64,000 nucleotides of DNA from Stenotrophomonas sp. ESTM1D_MKCIP4_1 (GTDB lineage: Bacteria; Pseudomonadota; Gammaproteobacteria; Xanthomonadales; Xanthomonadaceae), in the NCBI RefSeq assembly GCF_003086895.1, contig NZ_CP026004.1:2702731-2766730 (forward strand), given 5' to 3'. Made by a program: the position numbers and the translations under genes. Below, piece by piece: positions 43,167-51,551 of the stretch. Below the pieces are notes generated by a model. That model was not told the DNA's origin. It saw only the letters and a program-made list of their open reading frames with translations, and ran no database searches. Each line of letters starts with the position of its first letter. Position 1 is the stretch's first letter.

Positions 43167-43289
43167 ACCACCGGCCTTCACGCCACACGCACGCCCGCGC
43201 CGGGCATAACTCAAGGGGGCTGGCCGTCGTCACGGGCAGCCGCCACACTGTATGTCTATCCGCATTCACCCCCTGAAGGGCCTGCTGCA

Positions 43290-44444
43290 ATGACCCTCCC
43301 CACGCTGCTCCCCCGCTTCGCCCCGCTGGCGTTGGCCCTGGCCAGTGCGCCGCTGGCCGCACAGGAAATCGCACCGACCGCGACCACCACGCCCGCCGGC
43401 TGCGCTGCCATCGACACCGATGCCGCACGCCTGGCCTGCTATGACCGCTTGTTCGGCCGCAATGCCCAGGCCACGGCCGAAGCGGACGCCGCCGCGCAGC
43501 AGGCCGCACAGGCCCTGCGCGAACAGCGCCGCGCCACCCGCCTCAGCCAGGGCGAGGAGAACCTGCGCGCGCGCGTGGGCGACATCTTCCGCCCGGCACC
43601 GGATGACAGCGCCCTGGCCAATGCCGGCCGCGGCTCGCTGCTGGACAGCCGCTGGGAGCTGGCCGAGGATTCCAAGCTGGGCCCGTTCCAGCTGCGTGCC
43701 TACAAGCCCGTCTACCTGCTGCCCGCGTTCTGGACCAGCGACAAGAACCAGATGCCGCAGTCGCCCAACCCGGCCAACAGCGTGACCACCCCGCAGGTGC
43801 TGGACAGTACCGAGCTGAAGTTCCAGATCAGTTTCAAGACCAAGATCGCCGAGAACCTGTTCGGCGACAACGGTGACATCTGGGCCGGCTACACGCAGAG
43901 CTCGCGCTGGCAGGCCTACAACGCCGAAAACTCGCGCCCGTTCCGCGAAACCAACTACGAGCCGGAAGTGATGATGGTGTTCCGCAACGGCTACTCTATC
44001 GGTGGCTGGCGCGGGCGGATGACCGGCATCAGCCTCAACCACCAGTCCAACGGCCGTGCCGATCCGCTGTCGCGCAGCTGGAACCGGGTGATGCTCAACA
44101 TCGGCCTGGACCGCGAGAACTGGGCGCTGGTGCTGCGCCCCTGGTACCGCATTCCGGAAACCCGCAGCGATGACAACAATCCGGACATCGAGGACTACAT
44201 GGGCCGCGGCGATGCGACCCTGATCTGGAACCGCAACGGCCACGAAATTTCCCTGATGGCGCGCCATTCGCTGCGTACCGGCGACCGTTCGCACGGCGCG
44301 CTGCAGCTGGATTACGGCTTCCCGATCAGCAACCTGCTGCGCGGCCACATCCAGGTGTTCGATGGCTACGGCGAAAGCATGATCGACTACAACCACAAGG
44401 CCACCTACGTGGGCGTGGGTGTATCGCTGCTGGAGTGGTTCTGA
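43290..44444 (+). CDS. pldA: Outer-membrane phospholipase A1
   Basis: The 384-residue protein has a signal peptide (about 1-24, ending PLAA) and a periplasmic N-terminal extension with a Cys pair (AGCAAIDTDAARLACYDRL), then the 12-strand OMPLA barrel. The catalytic His-Ser is in NHQSNGRADPLSRSWNR, and the C-terminal residue is Phe (SLLEWF), the Bam recognition end. It hydrolyses phospholipids that reach the outer leaflet. Its stop overlaps the arsC-like start by 4 nt. Confidence 0.95.
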   Translation: MTLPTLLPRFAPLALALASAPLAAQEIAPTATTTPAGCAAIDTDAARLACYDRLFGRNAQATAEADAAAQQAAQALREQRRATRLSQGEENLRARVGDIFRPAPDDSALANAGRGSLLDSRWELAEDSKLGPFQLRAYKPVYLLPAFWTSDKNQMPQSPNPANSVTTPQVLDSTELKFQISFKTKIAENLFGDNGDIWAGYTQSSRWQAYNAENSRPFRETNYEPEVMMVFRNGYSIGGWRGRMTGISLNHQSNGRADPLSRSWNRVMLNIGLDRENWALVLRPWYRIPETRSDDNNPDIEDYMGRGDATLIWNRNGHEISLMARHSLRTGDRSHGALQLDYGFPISNLLRGHIQVFDGYGESMIDYNHKATYVGVGVSLLEWF

Positions 44445-44785
44445 TGTCGGTGACGATCTGGCACAACCCTGCGTGCAGCAATTCGCGTGGCGCGCTGGCG
44501 TTGATCCGCGAAGCCGGCATCGAACCGGTGGTGGTGGACTACCTGGCCACCCCGCCCGATGAAGCAACGCTGCGTGCGGTACTGGCCGAATCCGGCCTGT
44601 CCGCCCGTGACCTGGTGCGCAGCAAGGAAGCCACCTTCGCCGAACTGGGCCTGGCCGATGCCGATGAAGGCACCCTGCTGGCAGCCATGGCCGGGCACCC
44701 GCGGCTGATCAACCGCCCGGTGGTGCGCACGCCCAAGGGCACGCGCCTGTGCCGCCCGCCGGAGATCGTGTTGGAGCTGCTGTAA
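44444..44785 (+). CDS. arsC: ArsC-family arsenate reductase (glutaredoxin type)
   Basis: The 113-residue protein has the redox cysteine in IWHNPACSNSRGALALIREAG, a conserved Arg in LVRSKEATFAELGL, and NRPVVRTPKGTRLCRPPEIVLELL, close to E. coli ArsC. It reduces arsenate to arsenite with glutaredoxin. No arsR or arsB is nearby and the start overlaps pldA (ATGA), so a role other than arsenic resistance (YfgD-like) is possible. A tandem repeat array follows. Confidence 0.85.
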   Translation: MSVTIWHNPACSNSRGALALIREAGIEPVVVDYLATPPDEATLRAVLAESGLSARDLVRSKEATFAELGLADADEGTLLAAMAGHPRLINRPVVRTPKGTRLCRPPEIVLELL

Positions 44786-44788
44786 CCC

Positions 44789-45121
44789 GTAGAGTCGACC
44801 GTTGGTCGACTGCCCTTCGCACCGCCCGCAGAATTCCCGCGCTGCGCGCGATAGTCGACCAACGGTCGACTCTACCCCGCAGGCACACCCGGTAGAGTCG
44901 ACCGTTGGTCGACTGCCCTTCGCACCGCCCGCAGAAATCCCGCGCTGTGCGCGATAGTCGACCAACGGTCGACTCTACCCCGCAGGCACACCCGGTAGAG
45001 TCGACCGTTGGTCGACTGCCCTTCGCACCGGCCACAGAAATCCCGCGCTGTGCGCGATAGTCGACCAACGGTCGACTCTACCCCGCAGGCACACCCGGTA
45101 GAGTCGACCGTTGGTCGACTG
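44789..45121. repeat. Tandem array of 103-bp units built from inverted SMAG pairs
   Basis: GTAGAGTCGACC heads occur at 44789, 44892, 44995 and 45098, exactly 103 bp apart: three full units and one partial. In each unit a hairpin GTCGACC-GTT-GGTCGAC is followed about 45 nt later by an inverted copy ending GTCGACTCTAC, then CCCGCAGGCACACCCG. Units differ by only a few bases (for example GAATTCCC against GAAATCCC), indicating recent amplification. Not a CRISPR: spacers are repeated, not unique. Confidence 0.92.
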
Positions 45122-45142
45122 CTCCTTGCACCGCCCGAAGAC

Positions 45143-45475
45143 TCACCCGCCGCCGCACGACGCCATGCAACTGTCGGCGTTCTGGCTGCAGCTGATCAAC
45201 GGCGACTGGTCCATGCAGGCCTGTGCCTGCGACATGCAGGAACGCCGCAGTTCGTCATCGGTGATCCGGTCGCACTTGCTTGCCGCCTGCGCATCGCAGG
45301 TCGAACGACGGTCCGAATCGGAGCGCGCCAGGCAGGCGCTGCGGTACTGCTGGCACGCCATCACGCATTGAGCGCTGGCGTTGTTGCCGGGCACACCGTC
45401 GTACAGATCACCGCCACTGCTGCAGGCGACAAGAGAAAACACGCACAGCATGGCGAAGCAACGGAACAATGACAT
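45143..45475 (-). CDS. Cysteine-rich lipoprotein, hypothetical
   Basis: The 110-residue lipoprotein has the signal MSLFRCFAMLCVFSLVAC with the lipobox cysteine at 18 and ten Cys in the mature part, several in C-x3-C, C-x5-C spacing (CVMACQQYRSACLA, CDRI, CMSQAQAC, CSQNADSCMASC). The pattern suggests a disulphide-rich small periplasmic fold. GGGAG precedes the ATG. No family was recognised. The 3' end lies beside the SMAG array. Confidence 0.7.
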   Translation of the reverse strand: MSLFRCFAMLCVFSLVACSSGGDLYDGVPGNNASAQCVMACQQYRSACLARSDSDRRSTCDAQAASKCDRITDDELRRSCMSQAQACMDQSPLISCSQNADSCMASCGGG

Positions 45476-45550
45476 TGGACACTCCCTGTTCAATACACCG
45501 GACAACCCAGCGAAGGCTAGCAATCCCGACCTTTCCGTGGCGTCAAACGA

Positions 45551-45576
45551 AAAACGGCGCCCTGCGGCGCCGTTTT
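45551..45576. terminator. Terminator downstream of class I fumarase
   Basis: AAAACGGCGCC-CTGC-GGCGCCGTTTT lies 17 nt after the fumA stop (leftward): an 11-bp stem with flanking A/T tracts. Confidence 0.9.
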
Positions 45577-45592
45577 CCTGCTTCCGGTGGCG

Positions 45593-47110
45593 TTACTCCA
45601 CCACCACCGGAATCTTGCCGATGCGGGCCTGCCATTCGCGCGGGCCGGTCTTGTGCACCGATTCGCCGGTGGAGTCGACCGCCACGGTCACCGGCATGTC
45701 CTGCACGGTGAATTCATAGATTGCTTCCATGCCCAGATCGGCGAAGCCGACGACCTTGGCCGCCTTGATCGCCTTGGACACCAGGTAGGCCGAACCACCG
45801 ACGGCCATCAGGTAGGCCGACTTGTGCTTCTTGATGGCCTCGATCGCGGCCGGGCCACGTTCGGCCTTGCCGACCATGCCCAGCAGGCCGGTCTGCGCCA
45901 GCACCTGCTCGGTGAACTTGTCCATGCGGGTGGCAGTGGTCGGGCCGGCCGGGCCCACCACTTCATCGCGCACCGGATCGACCGGGCCGACGTAGTAGAT
46001 GAAGCGACCCTTCAGGTCGACCGGCAGTTCCTCGCCCTTGTTGAGCATGTCAACCATGCGCTTGTGCGCGGCGTCGCGGCCGGTCAGCAGCTTGCCGTTG
46101 AGCAGCAGGGTCTGGCCCGGCTTCCAGTTGGCCACGTCTTCCGGGGTGATCGTATCCAGGTCCACGCGGGTGCCCTTGGACGCGTCGTAGGTCAGCTTCG
46201 GCCAGTCTTCCAGCGACGGCGGATCCAGCATCACCGGGCCGCTGCCATCAAGGGTGAAATGCGCATGGCGGGTCGCAGCGCAGTTCGGGATCATCGCCAC
46301 CGGCAGGTTGGCCGCGTGGGTCGGGTAATCGTTGATCTTGATGTCCAGCACGGTGGTCAGGCCACCCAGGCCCTGTGCACCGATGCCCAGCGCGTTGACC
46401 TTCTCGTACAGCTCCAGGCGCAGCTCTTCGATGCGGTTGGACGCACCACGGGCCTGCAGATCGGTGATGTCGATCGGCTCCATCAGCGCTTCCTTGGCCA
46501 GCAGCATCGCCTTTTCAGCGGTACCACCAATGCCGATGCCGAGCATGCCCGGCGGACACCAGCCAGCACCCATGGTCGGCACGGTCTTCAGCACCCAGTC
46601 GACGATGGAATCGGACGGGTTGAGCATGGCGAACTTGGTCTTGGCCTCCGAACCACCGCCCTTGGCGGCCACGATCACATCGACCGTGTTGCCCGGCACC
46701 ACCTTGACGTTGACCACGCCCGGGGTGTTGTCCTTGGTGTTGACGCGCTTGCCGGCCGGATCGGCCAGCACCGAGGCGCGCAGCTTGTTGTCCGGGTGCA
46801 GGTAGGCGCGGCGGACACCTTCGTTGGCCATGTCTTCCACGCCCATGGTCGCGTCGTCCCAGCGCACGTCCATGCCGATTTCCAGGAACACGGTGACGAT
46901 GCCGGTGTCCTGGCAGATCGGACGGTGGCCTTCGGCGCACATCCGCGAATTGATCAGGATCTGGGCCATCGCTTCCTTCGCGGCCGGCGACTCCTCACGC
47001 TCGTAGGCGGCGGCGAGGTTCTTGATGTAGTCGACCGGGTGGTAGTACGAGATGTACTGCAGCGCGTCGGCGATGGACTGGATGAGGTCTTCCTGCTTGA
47101 TCGATGTCAC
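45593..47110 (-). CDS. fumA: Fumarate hydratase class I
   Basis: The 505-residue [4Fe-4S] fumarase interconverts fumarate and malate. Cluster cysteines are expected in ICQDTGIV (Cys66), GWCPPGMLGIGIGG and MIPNCAATRHAHF. The N-terminal alpha part and C-terminal beta part (from about 350, with LLNGKLLTGRDAAHKRMVD) are fused in one chain. Class I enzymes are efficient but superoxide-sensitive and complement the fumC product encoded at 11167-12606. The ECF sigma gene is divergent. Confidence 0.96.
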   Translation of the reverse strand: MTSIKQEDLIQSIADALQYISYYHPVDYIKNLAAAYEREESPAAKEAMAQILINSRMCAEGHRPICQDTGIVTVFLEIGMDVRWDDATMGVEDMANEGVRRAYLHPDNKLRASVLADPAGKRVNTKDNTPGVVNVKVVPGNTVDVIVAAKGGGSEAKTKFAMLNPSDSIVDWVLKTVPTMGAGWCPPGMLGIGIGGTAEKAMLLAKEALMEPIDITDLQARGASNRIEELRLELYEKVNALGIGAQGLGGLTTVLDIKINDYPTHAANLPVAMIPNCAATRHAHFTLDGSGPVMLDPPSLEDWPKLTYDASKGTRVDLDTITPEDVANWKPGQTLLLNGKLLTGRDAAHKRMVDMLNKGEELPVDLKGRFIYYVGPVDPVRDEVVGPAGPTTATRMDKFTEQVLAQTGLLGMVGKAERGPAAIEAIKKHKSAYLMAVGGSAYLVSKAIKAAKVVGFADLGMEAIYEFTVQDMPVTVAVDSTGESVHKTGPREWQARIGKIPVVVE

Positions 47111-47221
47111 GGCTTGCTCGCTTGCTCAAGGCTGGCGGGGGTAATCCGCCCATTTTACCCCCTCCCCCGGCCGCAGGGGTGGTGGTGCTGGCCGCTGGCC
47201 GGCAAGATCGCACCAGGTCCG

Positions 47222-47248
47222 TGTCACGTCCCCACCCTCTACGGCGTC
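47222..47248 (+). promoter_or_regulatory. ECF41-type promoter
   Basis: TGTCACG (47222-47228), 16-nt spacer, CGTC (47245-47248). This agrees with the ECF41 consensus TGTCACA-N16-CGTC except at the last -35 base. Transcription would start about 3 nt before the sigma gene ATG at 47258, so the mRNA would be almost leaderless; no SD is visible before that ATG. Confidence 0.7.
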
Positions 47249-47257
47249 CTTGCCCAC

Positions 47258-48154
47258 ATGAACGCTGAATCGACCTTCCAGACCCACCGCCCACGCCTGA
47301 TGGCGCTGGCCTACCGCCTGCTGGGCAGCCGCGCCGATGCCGAGGACGTCGTGCAGGATGCCTGGCTGCGCTGGTCCGGGGCCGACCCGGCCAGCGTGCG
47401 CGACCCCGAGGCGTGGCTGGTGACCGCCACCACGCGGCTGGGCCTTGACCGCCTGCGCGCGGCCCGGCGCGAGCGTGCGCATTACGTGGGCCCCTGGCTG
47501 GCCGAACCCCTGGCGATCAGTCTGGAACCCGACCCGGCGCCCGGGCCGGCGCAGCGCCACGCGCTGGCCGACGACGTGTCGGTGGCCTTCCTGACCCTGC
47601 TGGAACAACTGGGCCCGGAGGAGCGCGCGGCGCTGCTGCTGAAGGACGTGTTCGATCATGACTATGCCGAGATCGCCGCGCTGATCGGCCACAGCCAGGC
47701 GAACTGCCGCCAGCTGGTACATCGTGCCAGGCAACGGCTGCAGGCCGGGCGCCGTCGGTTCAACGCCGATGCCAGCCAGCACCGGGACCTGCTGGCGCGC
47801 TTCATGCACGCCACCCAGCAAGGCGACAGCCAGGCCGTGCAGGCCCTGCTGCATGCCAACGCGCGGCTGGTGTCCGATGGCGGCGGCGTAGTCACCGCCG
47901 CGATCCGGCCGCTGCTGGGCGCCGAGCGTATCGGCCGCCTGTTCTGGGCCATTGCCCAACGCGGCCTGGGCCATACCGCGCAGCTGGGCTACGTGAACGG
48001 CGAACCGGCCATCCTGCGCTTCGATGGCCCGCGCCTGCATTCGGTCACCACCGTGGAAGTGGTGGACGGGTACATCACCCAGGTCTACAGCGTGTTGAAT
48101 CCGCAGAAACTGTCGGCGCTTGTCACGGTGGGAGACGCGGCGGCGTCCTGGTAG
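47258..48154 (+). CDS. ECF41-type (SigJ-like) RNA polymerase sigma factor with SnoaL-like extension
   Basis: A 298-residue protein: sigma region 2 (LMALAYRLLGSRADAEDVVQDAWLRW), region 4 (LGPEERAALLLKDVFDHDYAEIAALIGHSQANCRQLVHRARQRL), and a C-terminal SnoaL/NTF2-like domain (about 175-290, ending NGEPAILRFDGPR...YSVLNPQKL) that in ECF41 members controls activity in place of a separate anti-sigma factor. The promoter just upstream fits the ECF41 target, implying autoregulation. The next gene is the partner found with this group, a carboxymuconolactone decarboxylase. Confidence 0.9.
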   Translation: MNAESTFQTHRPRLMALAYRLLGSRADAEDVVQDAWLRWSGADPASVRDPEAWLVTATTRLGLDRLRAARRERAHYVGPWLAEPLAISLEPDPAPGPAQRHALADDVSVAFLTLLEQLGPEERAALLLKDVFDHDYAEIAALIGHSQANCRQLVHRARQRLQAGRRRFNADASQHRDLLARFMHATQQGDSQAVQALLHANARLVSDGGGVVTAAIRPLLGAERIGRLFWAIAQRGLGHTAQLGYVNGEPAILRFDGPRLHSVTTVEVVDGYITQVYSVLNPQKLSALVTVGDAAASW

Positions 48155-48190
48155 TGAAAGGCGGCCATCGTGGCCGCCGTGGAGCCGAAA

Positions 48191-48640
48191 ATGTCCGACC
48201 ACGCCTCTCCCCGCGTTCCCTACACCCGCCTGGCCGCCGATGCGTTCAAGGGCCTGCTGGCCACCAGCAAGGCGGTGCATGACAGTTCGATCGACCCGAC
48301 GCTGATGGAACTGCTGTTCCTGCGCGTGTCCCAGCTCAACGGCTGCGGCTACTGCATGGACATGCATGGCACCGCGCTGCGCAAGGGCGGCATCGAGCCG
48401 CGCAAGCTGGACACCCTGCCCGCCTGGCATGAAAGCCGTTTCTTCGATGCACGCGAGCGTGCTGCGCTGGGCTGGGCCGAAGCCCTGACCCGCCTGACCG
48501 ATGGCGCGCCGTCGCAGGCCGCCTTCGATGCGCTGGCACCACACTTCGATGAAAAGGGCATCAGCGACCTGAGCATGGGCATCGCCGTGATCAATGCTTG
48601 GAACCGGCTGGGTGCCGGACTGCTCCCGCCGCTGCCGTGA
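48191..48640 (+). CDS. Carboxymuconolactone decarboxylase family protein (AhpD-like)
   Basis: The 149-residue protein has the CMD fold; the redox motif NGCGYCMDMHG (CxxC at about 50-53) with downstream His resembles AhpD-type peroxidase/alkyl-hydroperoxidase proteins. This family is the usual neighbour of ECF41 sigma factors. GGAG precedes the ATG at 48191, and the gap to the sigma gene is 36 nt, so it is probably co-transcribed and the main target of the sigma factor. Confidence 0.88.
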   Translation: MSDHASPRVPYTRLAADAFKGLLATSKAVHDSSIDPTLMELLFLRVSQLNGCGYCMDMHGTALRKGGIEPRKLDTLPAWHESRFFDARERAALGWAEALTRLTDGAPSQAAFDALAPHFDEKGISDLSMGIAVINAWNRLGAGLLPPLP

Positions 48641-48660
48641 TCGCGCAGGGGGTCGCGCAC

Positions 48661-48751
48661 GGGGTCGGATCCCTTCGCAACGCGAAGGGCTCTGACCCCC
48701 ACCCACGTTTGCGGGGTCAGAGCCCTTTGCCTGGCAAAGGGCTCTGACCCC
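48661..48751. repeat. Two 39-nt GGGGTC hairpins in tandem
   Basis: 48661-48699 (inner stem CTTCGC/GCGAAG) and 48713-48751 (inner stem CTTTGC/GCAAAG), 13 nt apart, same family as 31661-31699 and 55167-55205. Total length 39 and 3-nt loop are kept while the inner stem sequence changes. Confidence 0.85.
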
Positions 48752-48783
48752 CTCTGCACGCGCAACGCGCGCACAATGTCGGC

Positions 48784-50637
48784 ATGCCTGCCGCCCCCGA
48801 GAAGAAACCCAGCCTGCGCCAACGCTTCAAGGCGATGCGCAACCTGCCACCGTTCCTGCGCCAGGTGTGGCAGACCAGTCCCGCATTGACCCTTACCAGC
48901 CTTGGCCTGCGCCTGATCCGCGCGCTGCTGCCGGTGGCCATGCTGTACGTGGGCAAGCTCATCATCGACACGGCGCTGCACCTCAGCCAGCACGGCGCCG
49001 GCTTCCCGCCGCTGGGCGAGGCGCTGTCCAGCGGCCTGCTCAACCCACTGTTGGCCCTGCTCGCGCTGGAATTCGGCCTGGCCATCGCCTCGGACCTGCT
49101 CGGCCGGCTGGTCAGCTATGCCGATGCACTGCTGTCGGAACTGTTCGCCAACGCCACCAGCGTGCGCCTCATGGAACACGCCGCCACGCTGGACCTGGAA
49201 GACTTCGAGGATCCCGACCTGCAGGACAAGCTGGACCGCGCGCGGCGCCAGACCATGGGCCGGATGAACCTGATGAGCCAGCTGTTCGGCCAGGTGCAGG
49301 ACGCGATCACCGTGGCCAGCCTGGCCGTGGGCCTGCTGGTCTATGCACCCTGGCTGATCCTGCTGCTGGCTTTGGCACTGGTGCCGGCCTTCATCGGCGA
49401 ATCGCACTTCAACGCCGCCGGCTACAGCCTCAACTTCCTGTGGACGCCGGAGCGGCGCCAGCTGGACTATCTGCGCCAGCTCGGCGCCAGCGTCGAAACG
49501 GCCAAGGAAGTGAAGATCTTCAACCTGCACCGCTTCCTGGTGGATCGCTACCGCCGGCTGTCGGCGGCGCTGTTCCTGGCCAACCGGGCACTGGCACGGC
49601 GGCGCGCGTTCTGGGGCACGGTACTGGCCGCGCTGGGCACGCTGGGCTACTACGCGGCCTATGCCTACATTGCCTGGCGCACGGTGCGCGGCGATTTCTC
49701 CATCGGCGACCTGACCTTCCTCGCCGGCAGCTTCCTGCGCCTGCGCCAACTGCTGGAAGGCCTGCTCATCGGTTTTTCGCAGGTGGCCAGCCAGGCCCTG
49801 TACCTGGACGATCTGTACTCGTTCTTCCAGATCGAGCCGGAAATCCATTCGCGCCAGGACGCCGTTGCCGTGCCGCGGCCGATCCAGCAGGGTTTCGTGT
49901 TCGAGAACGTCGGCTTCCGCTATCCCGATGCCGAGCAGTGGGCCGTACGCCATCTCGATTTCCAGCTGCATGCCGGTGAAGTGCTGGCGCTGGTGGGCGA
50001 GAACGGCGCCGGCAAAACCACGCTGGTGAAGCTGCTGGCACGCCTGTACGAACCGGACGAAGGCCGCATCCTGCTGGATGGCCGCGACCTGCGCGATTAC
50101 GACCTGGACGACCTGCGTGCCAATCTCGGCGTCATTTTCCAGGACTTCGTGCGCTACAACCTGACCGCTGGCGAGAACATCGGCGTCGGCCAGGTGGAAG
50201 CGATGGCCGACCAGGCGCGCATCGCCGATGCTGCGCGCCGGGGCATGGCCGAAGAAGTGATCGATGCCCTGCCCGGCGGCTACGATCAGCTGATCGGCCG
50301 CCGCTTCAAGCAGGGCGTGGACCTGTCCGGCGGGCAGTGGCAGAAGATCGCCATCGCGCGCGCGTGGATGCGCGATGCACAAGTGATGATCCTCGACGAA
50401 CCAACCGCCGCGCTGGATGCACGCGCCGAATTCGAGGTGTTCCAGCGCTTCCGCGAACTGGCCGACAAGCGCACCGCCGTGCTGATCTCGCATCGGTTTT
50501 CCTCGGTACGCATGGCCGACCGCATCCTGGTGCTGGCCGAGGGCCGGCTGGAAGCCAGCGGCACCCATGACCAGCTGATGGCCCAGGGTGGACGCTATGC
50601 CGAACTGTTCGAGCTGCAGGCTGCCGGCTACCGATGA
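48784..50637 (+). CDS. ABC transporter, fused permease/ATPase (exporter)
   Basis: The 617-residue half-transporter has six membrane segments in the first about 330 residues and an ABC domain with Walker A GENGAGKTTL, signature DLSGGQWQKIAIARAW and Walker B VMILDEPTAALDA. A family-typical cytoplasmic loop has LDLEDFEDPDLQDKLDRARR. Substrate unknown; related proteins export lipids, peptides or drugs. No SD is obvious; the 143-nt upstream gap is filled by the 39-nt repeats. Confidence 0.92.
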   Translation: MPAAPEKKPSLRQRFKAMRNLPPFLRQVWQTSPALTLTSLGLRLIRALLPVAMLYVGKLIIDTALHLSQHGAGFPPLGEALSSGLLNPLLALLALEFGLAIASDLLGRLVSYADALLSELFANATSVRLMEHAATLDLEDFEDPDLQDKLDRARRQTMGRMNLMSQLFGQVQDAITVASLAVGLLVYAPWLILLLALALVPAFIGESHFNAAGYSLNFLWTPERRQLDYLRQLGASVETAKEVKIFNLHRFLVDRYRRLSAALFLANRALARRRAFWGTVLAALGTLGYYAAYAYIAWRTVRGDFSIGDLTFLAGSFLRLRQLLEGLLIGFSQVASQALYLDDLYSFFQIEPEIHSRQDAVAVPRPIQQGFVFENVGFRYPDAEQWAVRHLDFQLHAGEVLALVGENGAGKTTLVKLLARLYEPDEGRILLDGRDLRDYDLDDLRANLGVIFQDFVRYNLTAGENIGVGQVEAMADQARIADAARRGMAEEVIDALPGGYDQLIGRRFKQGVDLSGGQWQKIAIARAWMRDAQVMILDEPTAALDARAEFEVFQRFRELADKRTAVLISHRFSSVRMADRILVLAEGRLEASGTHDQLMAQGGRYAELFELQAAGYR

Positions 50638-50644
50638 ACGGCCC

Positions 50645-50686
50645 TGAGAACGCCTCTCGTTCCGGATAATGAGAACCCCTCTCATT
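50645..50686. promoter_or_regulatory. Tandem Fur-like dyads upstream of fpr
   Basis: Box 1 TGAGAACGCCTCTCGTT (50645-50661) and box 2 AATGAGAACCCCTCTCATT (50668-50686), with their TGAGAAC starts 25 bp apart. Box 2 keeps 15 of 18 defined positions of the xanthomonad-style Fur box AATGAGAATNATTCTCATT, differing only at the centre. Box 2 overlaps the -35 of the candidate fpr promoter (-10 TAGAAT at 50692-50697), as expected for repression. Confidence 0.55.
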
Positions 50687-50691
50687 TGAGG

Positions 50692-50697
50692 TAGAAT
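50692..50697 (+). promoter_or_regulatory. Candidate -10 of fpr
   Basis: TAGAAT lies 34 nt before the fpr ATG; the -35 region falls inside the Fur-like dyad. Confidence 0.5.
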
Positions 50698-50731
50698 GGG
50701 GCCGACGTCTCCATTGCCTGAATGTGCCCCC

Positions 50732-51511
50732 ATGTCTTCCGCTTTCGGCGCCGAAACGGTGCTTGAGGTCCGCCACTGGACCGATGCCTACTTCAGCTTC
50801 ACCCTCACCCGCGACAGCGGTTTCCGTTTCGAGAACGGCCAGTTCGTGATGATCGGCCTGGAGACCGAAGCGCGGCCGCTGCTGCGCGCGTACTCCATCG
50901 CCAGCGCCAACTGGGAAGAGCATCTCGAGTTCTTCAGCATCAAGGTGCAGGACGGCCCGCTGACCTCGCGCCTGCAGCACATCAAGCCGGGTGACAAGGT
51001 GCTGGTCGGCAAGAAGCCCACTGGCACGCTGCTGATCAGCGACCTGCACCCCGGCAAGAACCTGTACCTGCTGGGCACCGGCACCGGCATGGCGCCGTGG
51101 CTGTCGGTCATCAAGGACCCGGAAACCTACGAGCGCTTCGAGAAGGTGATCCTCTGCCACGGCGTGCGTTACGAAAAGGACCTGGCCTATCGCGATTACT
51201 TCGAGAAGGAACTGCGTGAGCACGAGTTCCTGGGCGAGATGATCGGCGAGAAGCTGCTGTACTACCCGGCCGTCACCCGCGAGCCGTTCGCCAACCAGGG
51301 CCGCCTGACGCAGTTGATGGAAAGCGGCGAGATGCAGCGCACCCTCGGCCTGCCCGAACTGAGCCCGGAAAACGATCGCGCGATGATCTGCGGCAGCCCG
51401 CAGATGCTGGCCGACCTGCGCGCGGTGCTCGATGCACGGGGTTTCCAGGTGTCGCCGCGTATCGGCCAGCCGGGCCACTACGTGTTCGAGCGCGCGTTCG
51501 TCGAGAAGTAA
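50732..51511 (+). CDS. fpr: Ferredoxin-NADP reductase
   Basis: The 259-residue FAD enzyme of the bacterial Fpr subclass moves electrons between NADPH and ferredoxin/flavodoxin for Fe-S assembly, redox balance and heme-iron handling. FAD-binding LLRAYSIASANWEE, NADP-binding LLGTGTGMAPWLSVIKDPETYERF, and CGSPQMLADLRAVL match; the C terminus is HYVFERAFVEK, as in Azotobacter/Pseudomonas Fpr. The start at 50732 gives the standard length. The tandem dyads upstream suggest iron or redox control. Confidence 0.95.
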   Translation: MSSAFGAETVLEVRHWTDAYFSFTLTRDSGFRFENGQFVMIGLETEARPLLRAYSIASANWEEHLEFFSIKVQDGPLTSRLQHIKPGDKVLVGKKPTGTLLISDLHPGKNLYLLGTGTGMAPWLSVIKDPETYERFEKVILCHGVRYEKDLAYRDYFEKELREHEFLGEMIGEKLLYYPAVTREPFANQGRLTQLMESGEMQRTLGLPELSPENDRAMICGSPQMLADLRAVLDARGFQVSPRIGQPGHYVFERAFVEK

Positions 51512-51519
51512 TCGTTGAC

Positions 51520-51547
51520 GGTAGAGCCGGCCGCAGGCCGGCTCTCC
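51520..51547. repeat. SMAG-type GTAG palindrome
   Basis: GTAGAGCCGGCCGCAGGCCGGCTCTCC: one GTAG-headed hairpin directly after fpr and 4 nt before the 62-bp palindrome. Confidence 0.75.
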
Positions 51548-51551
51548 TCAA

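Noticed and set aside
44789..45121. CRISPR-like regular repeats
   Set aside because: The spacers are themselves identical copies, units are 103 bp with internal inverted SMAG hairpins, and no cas genes are near.
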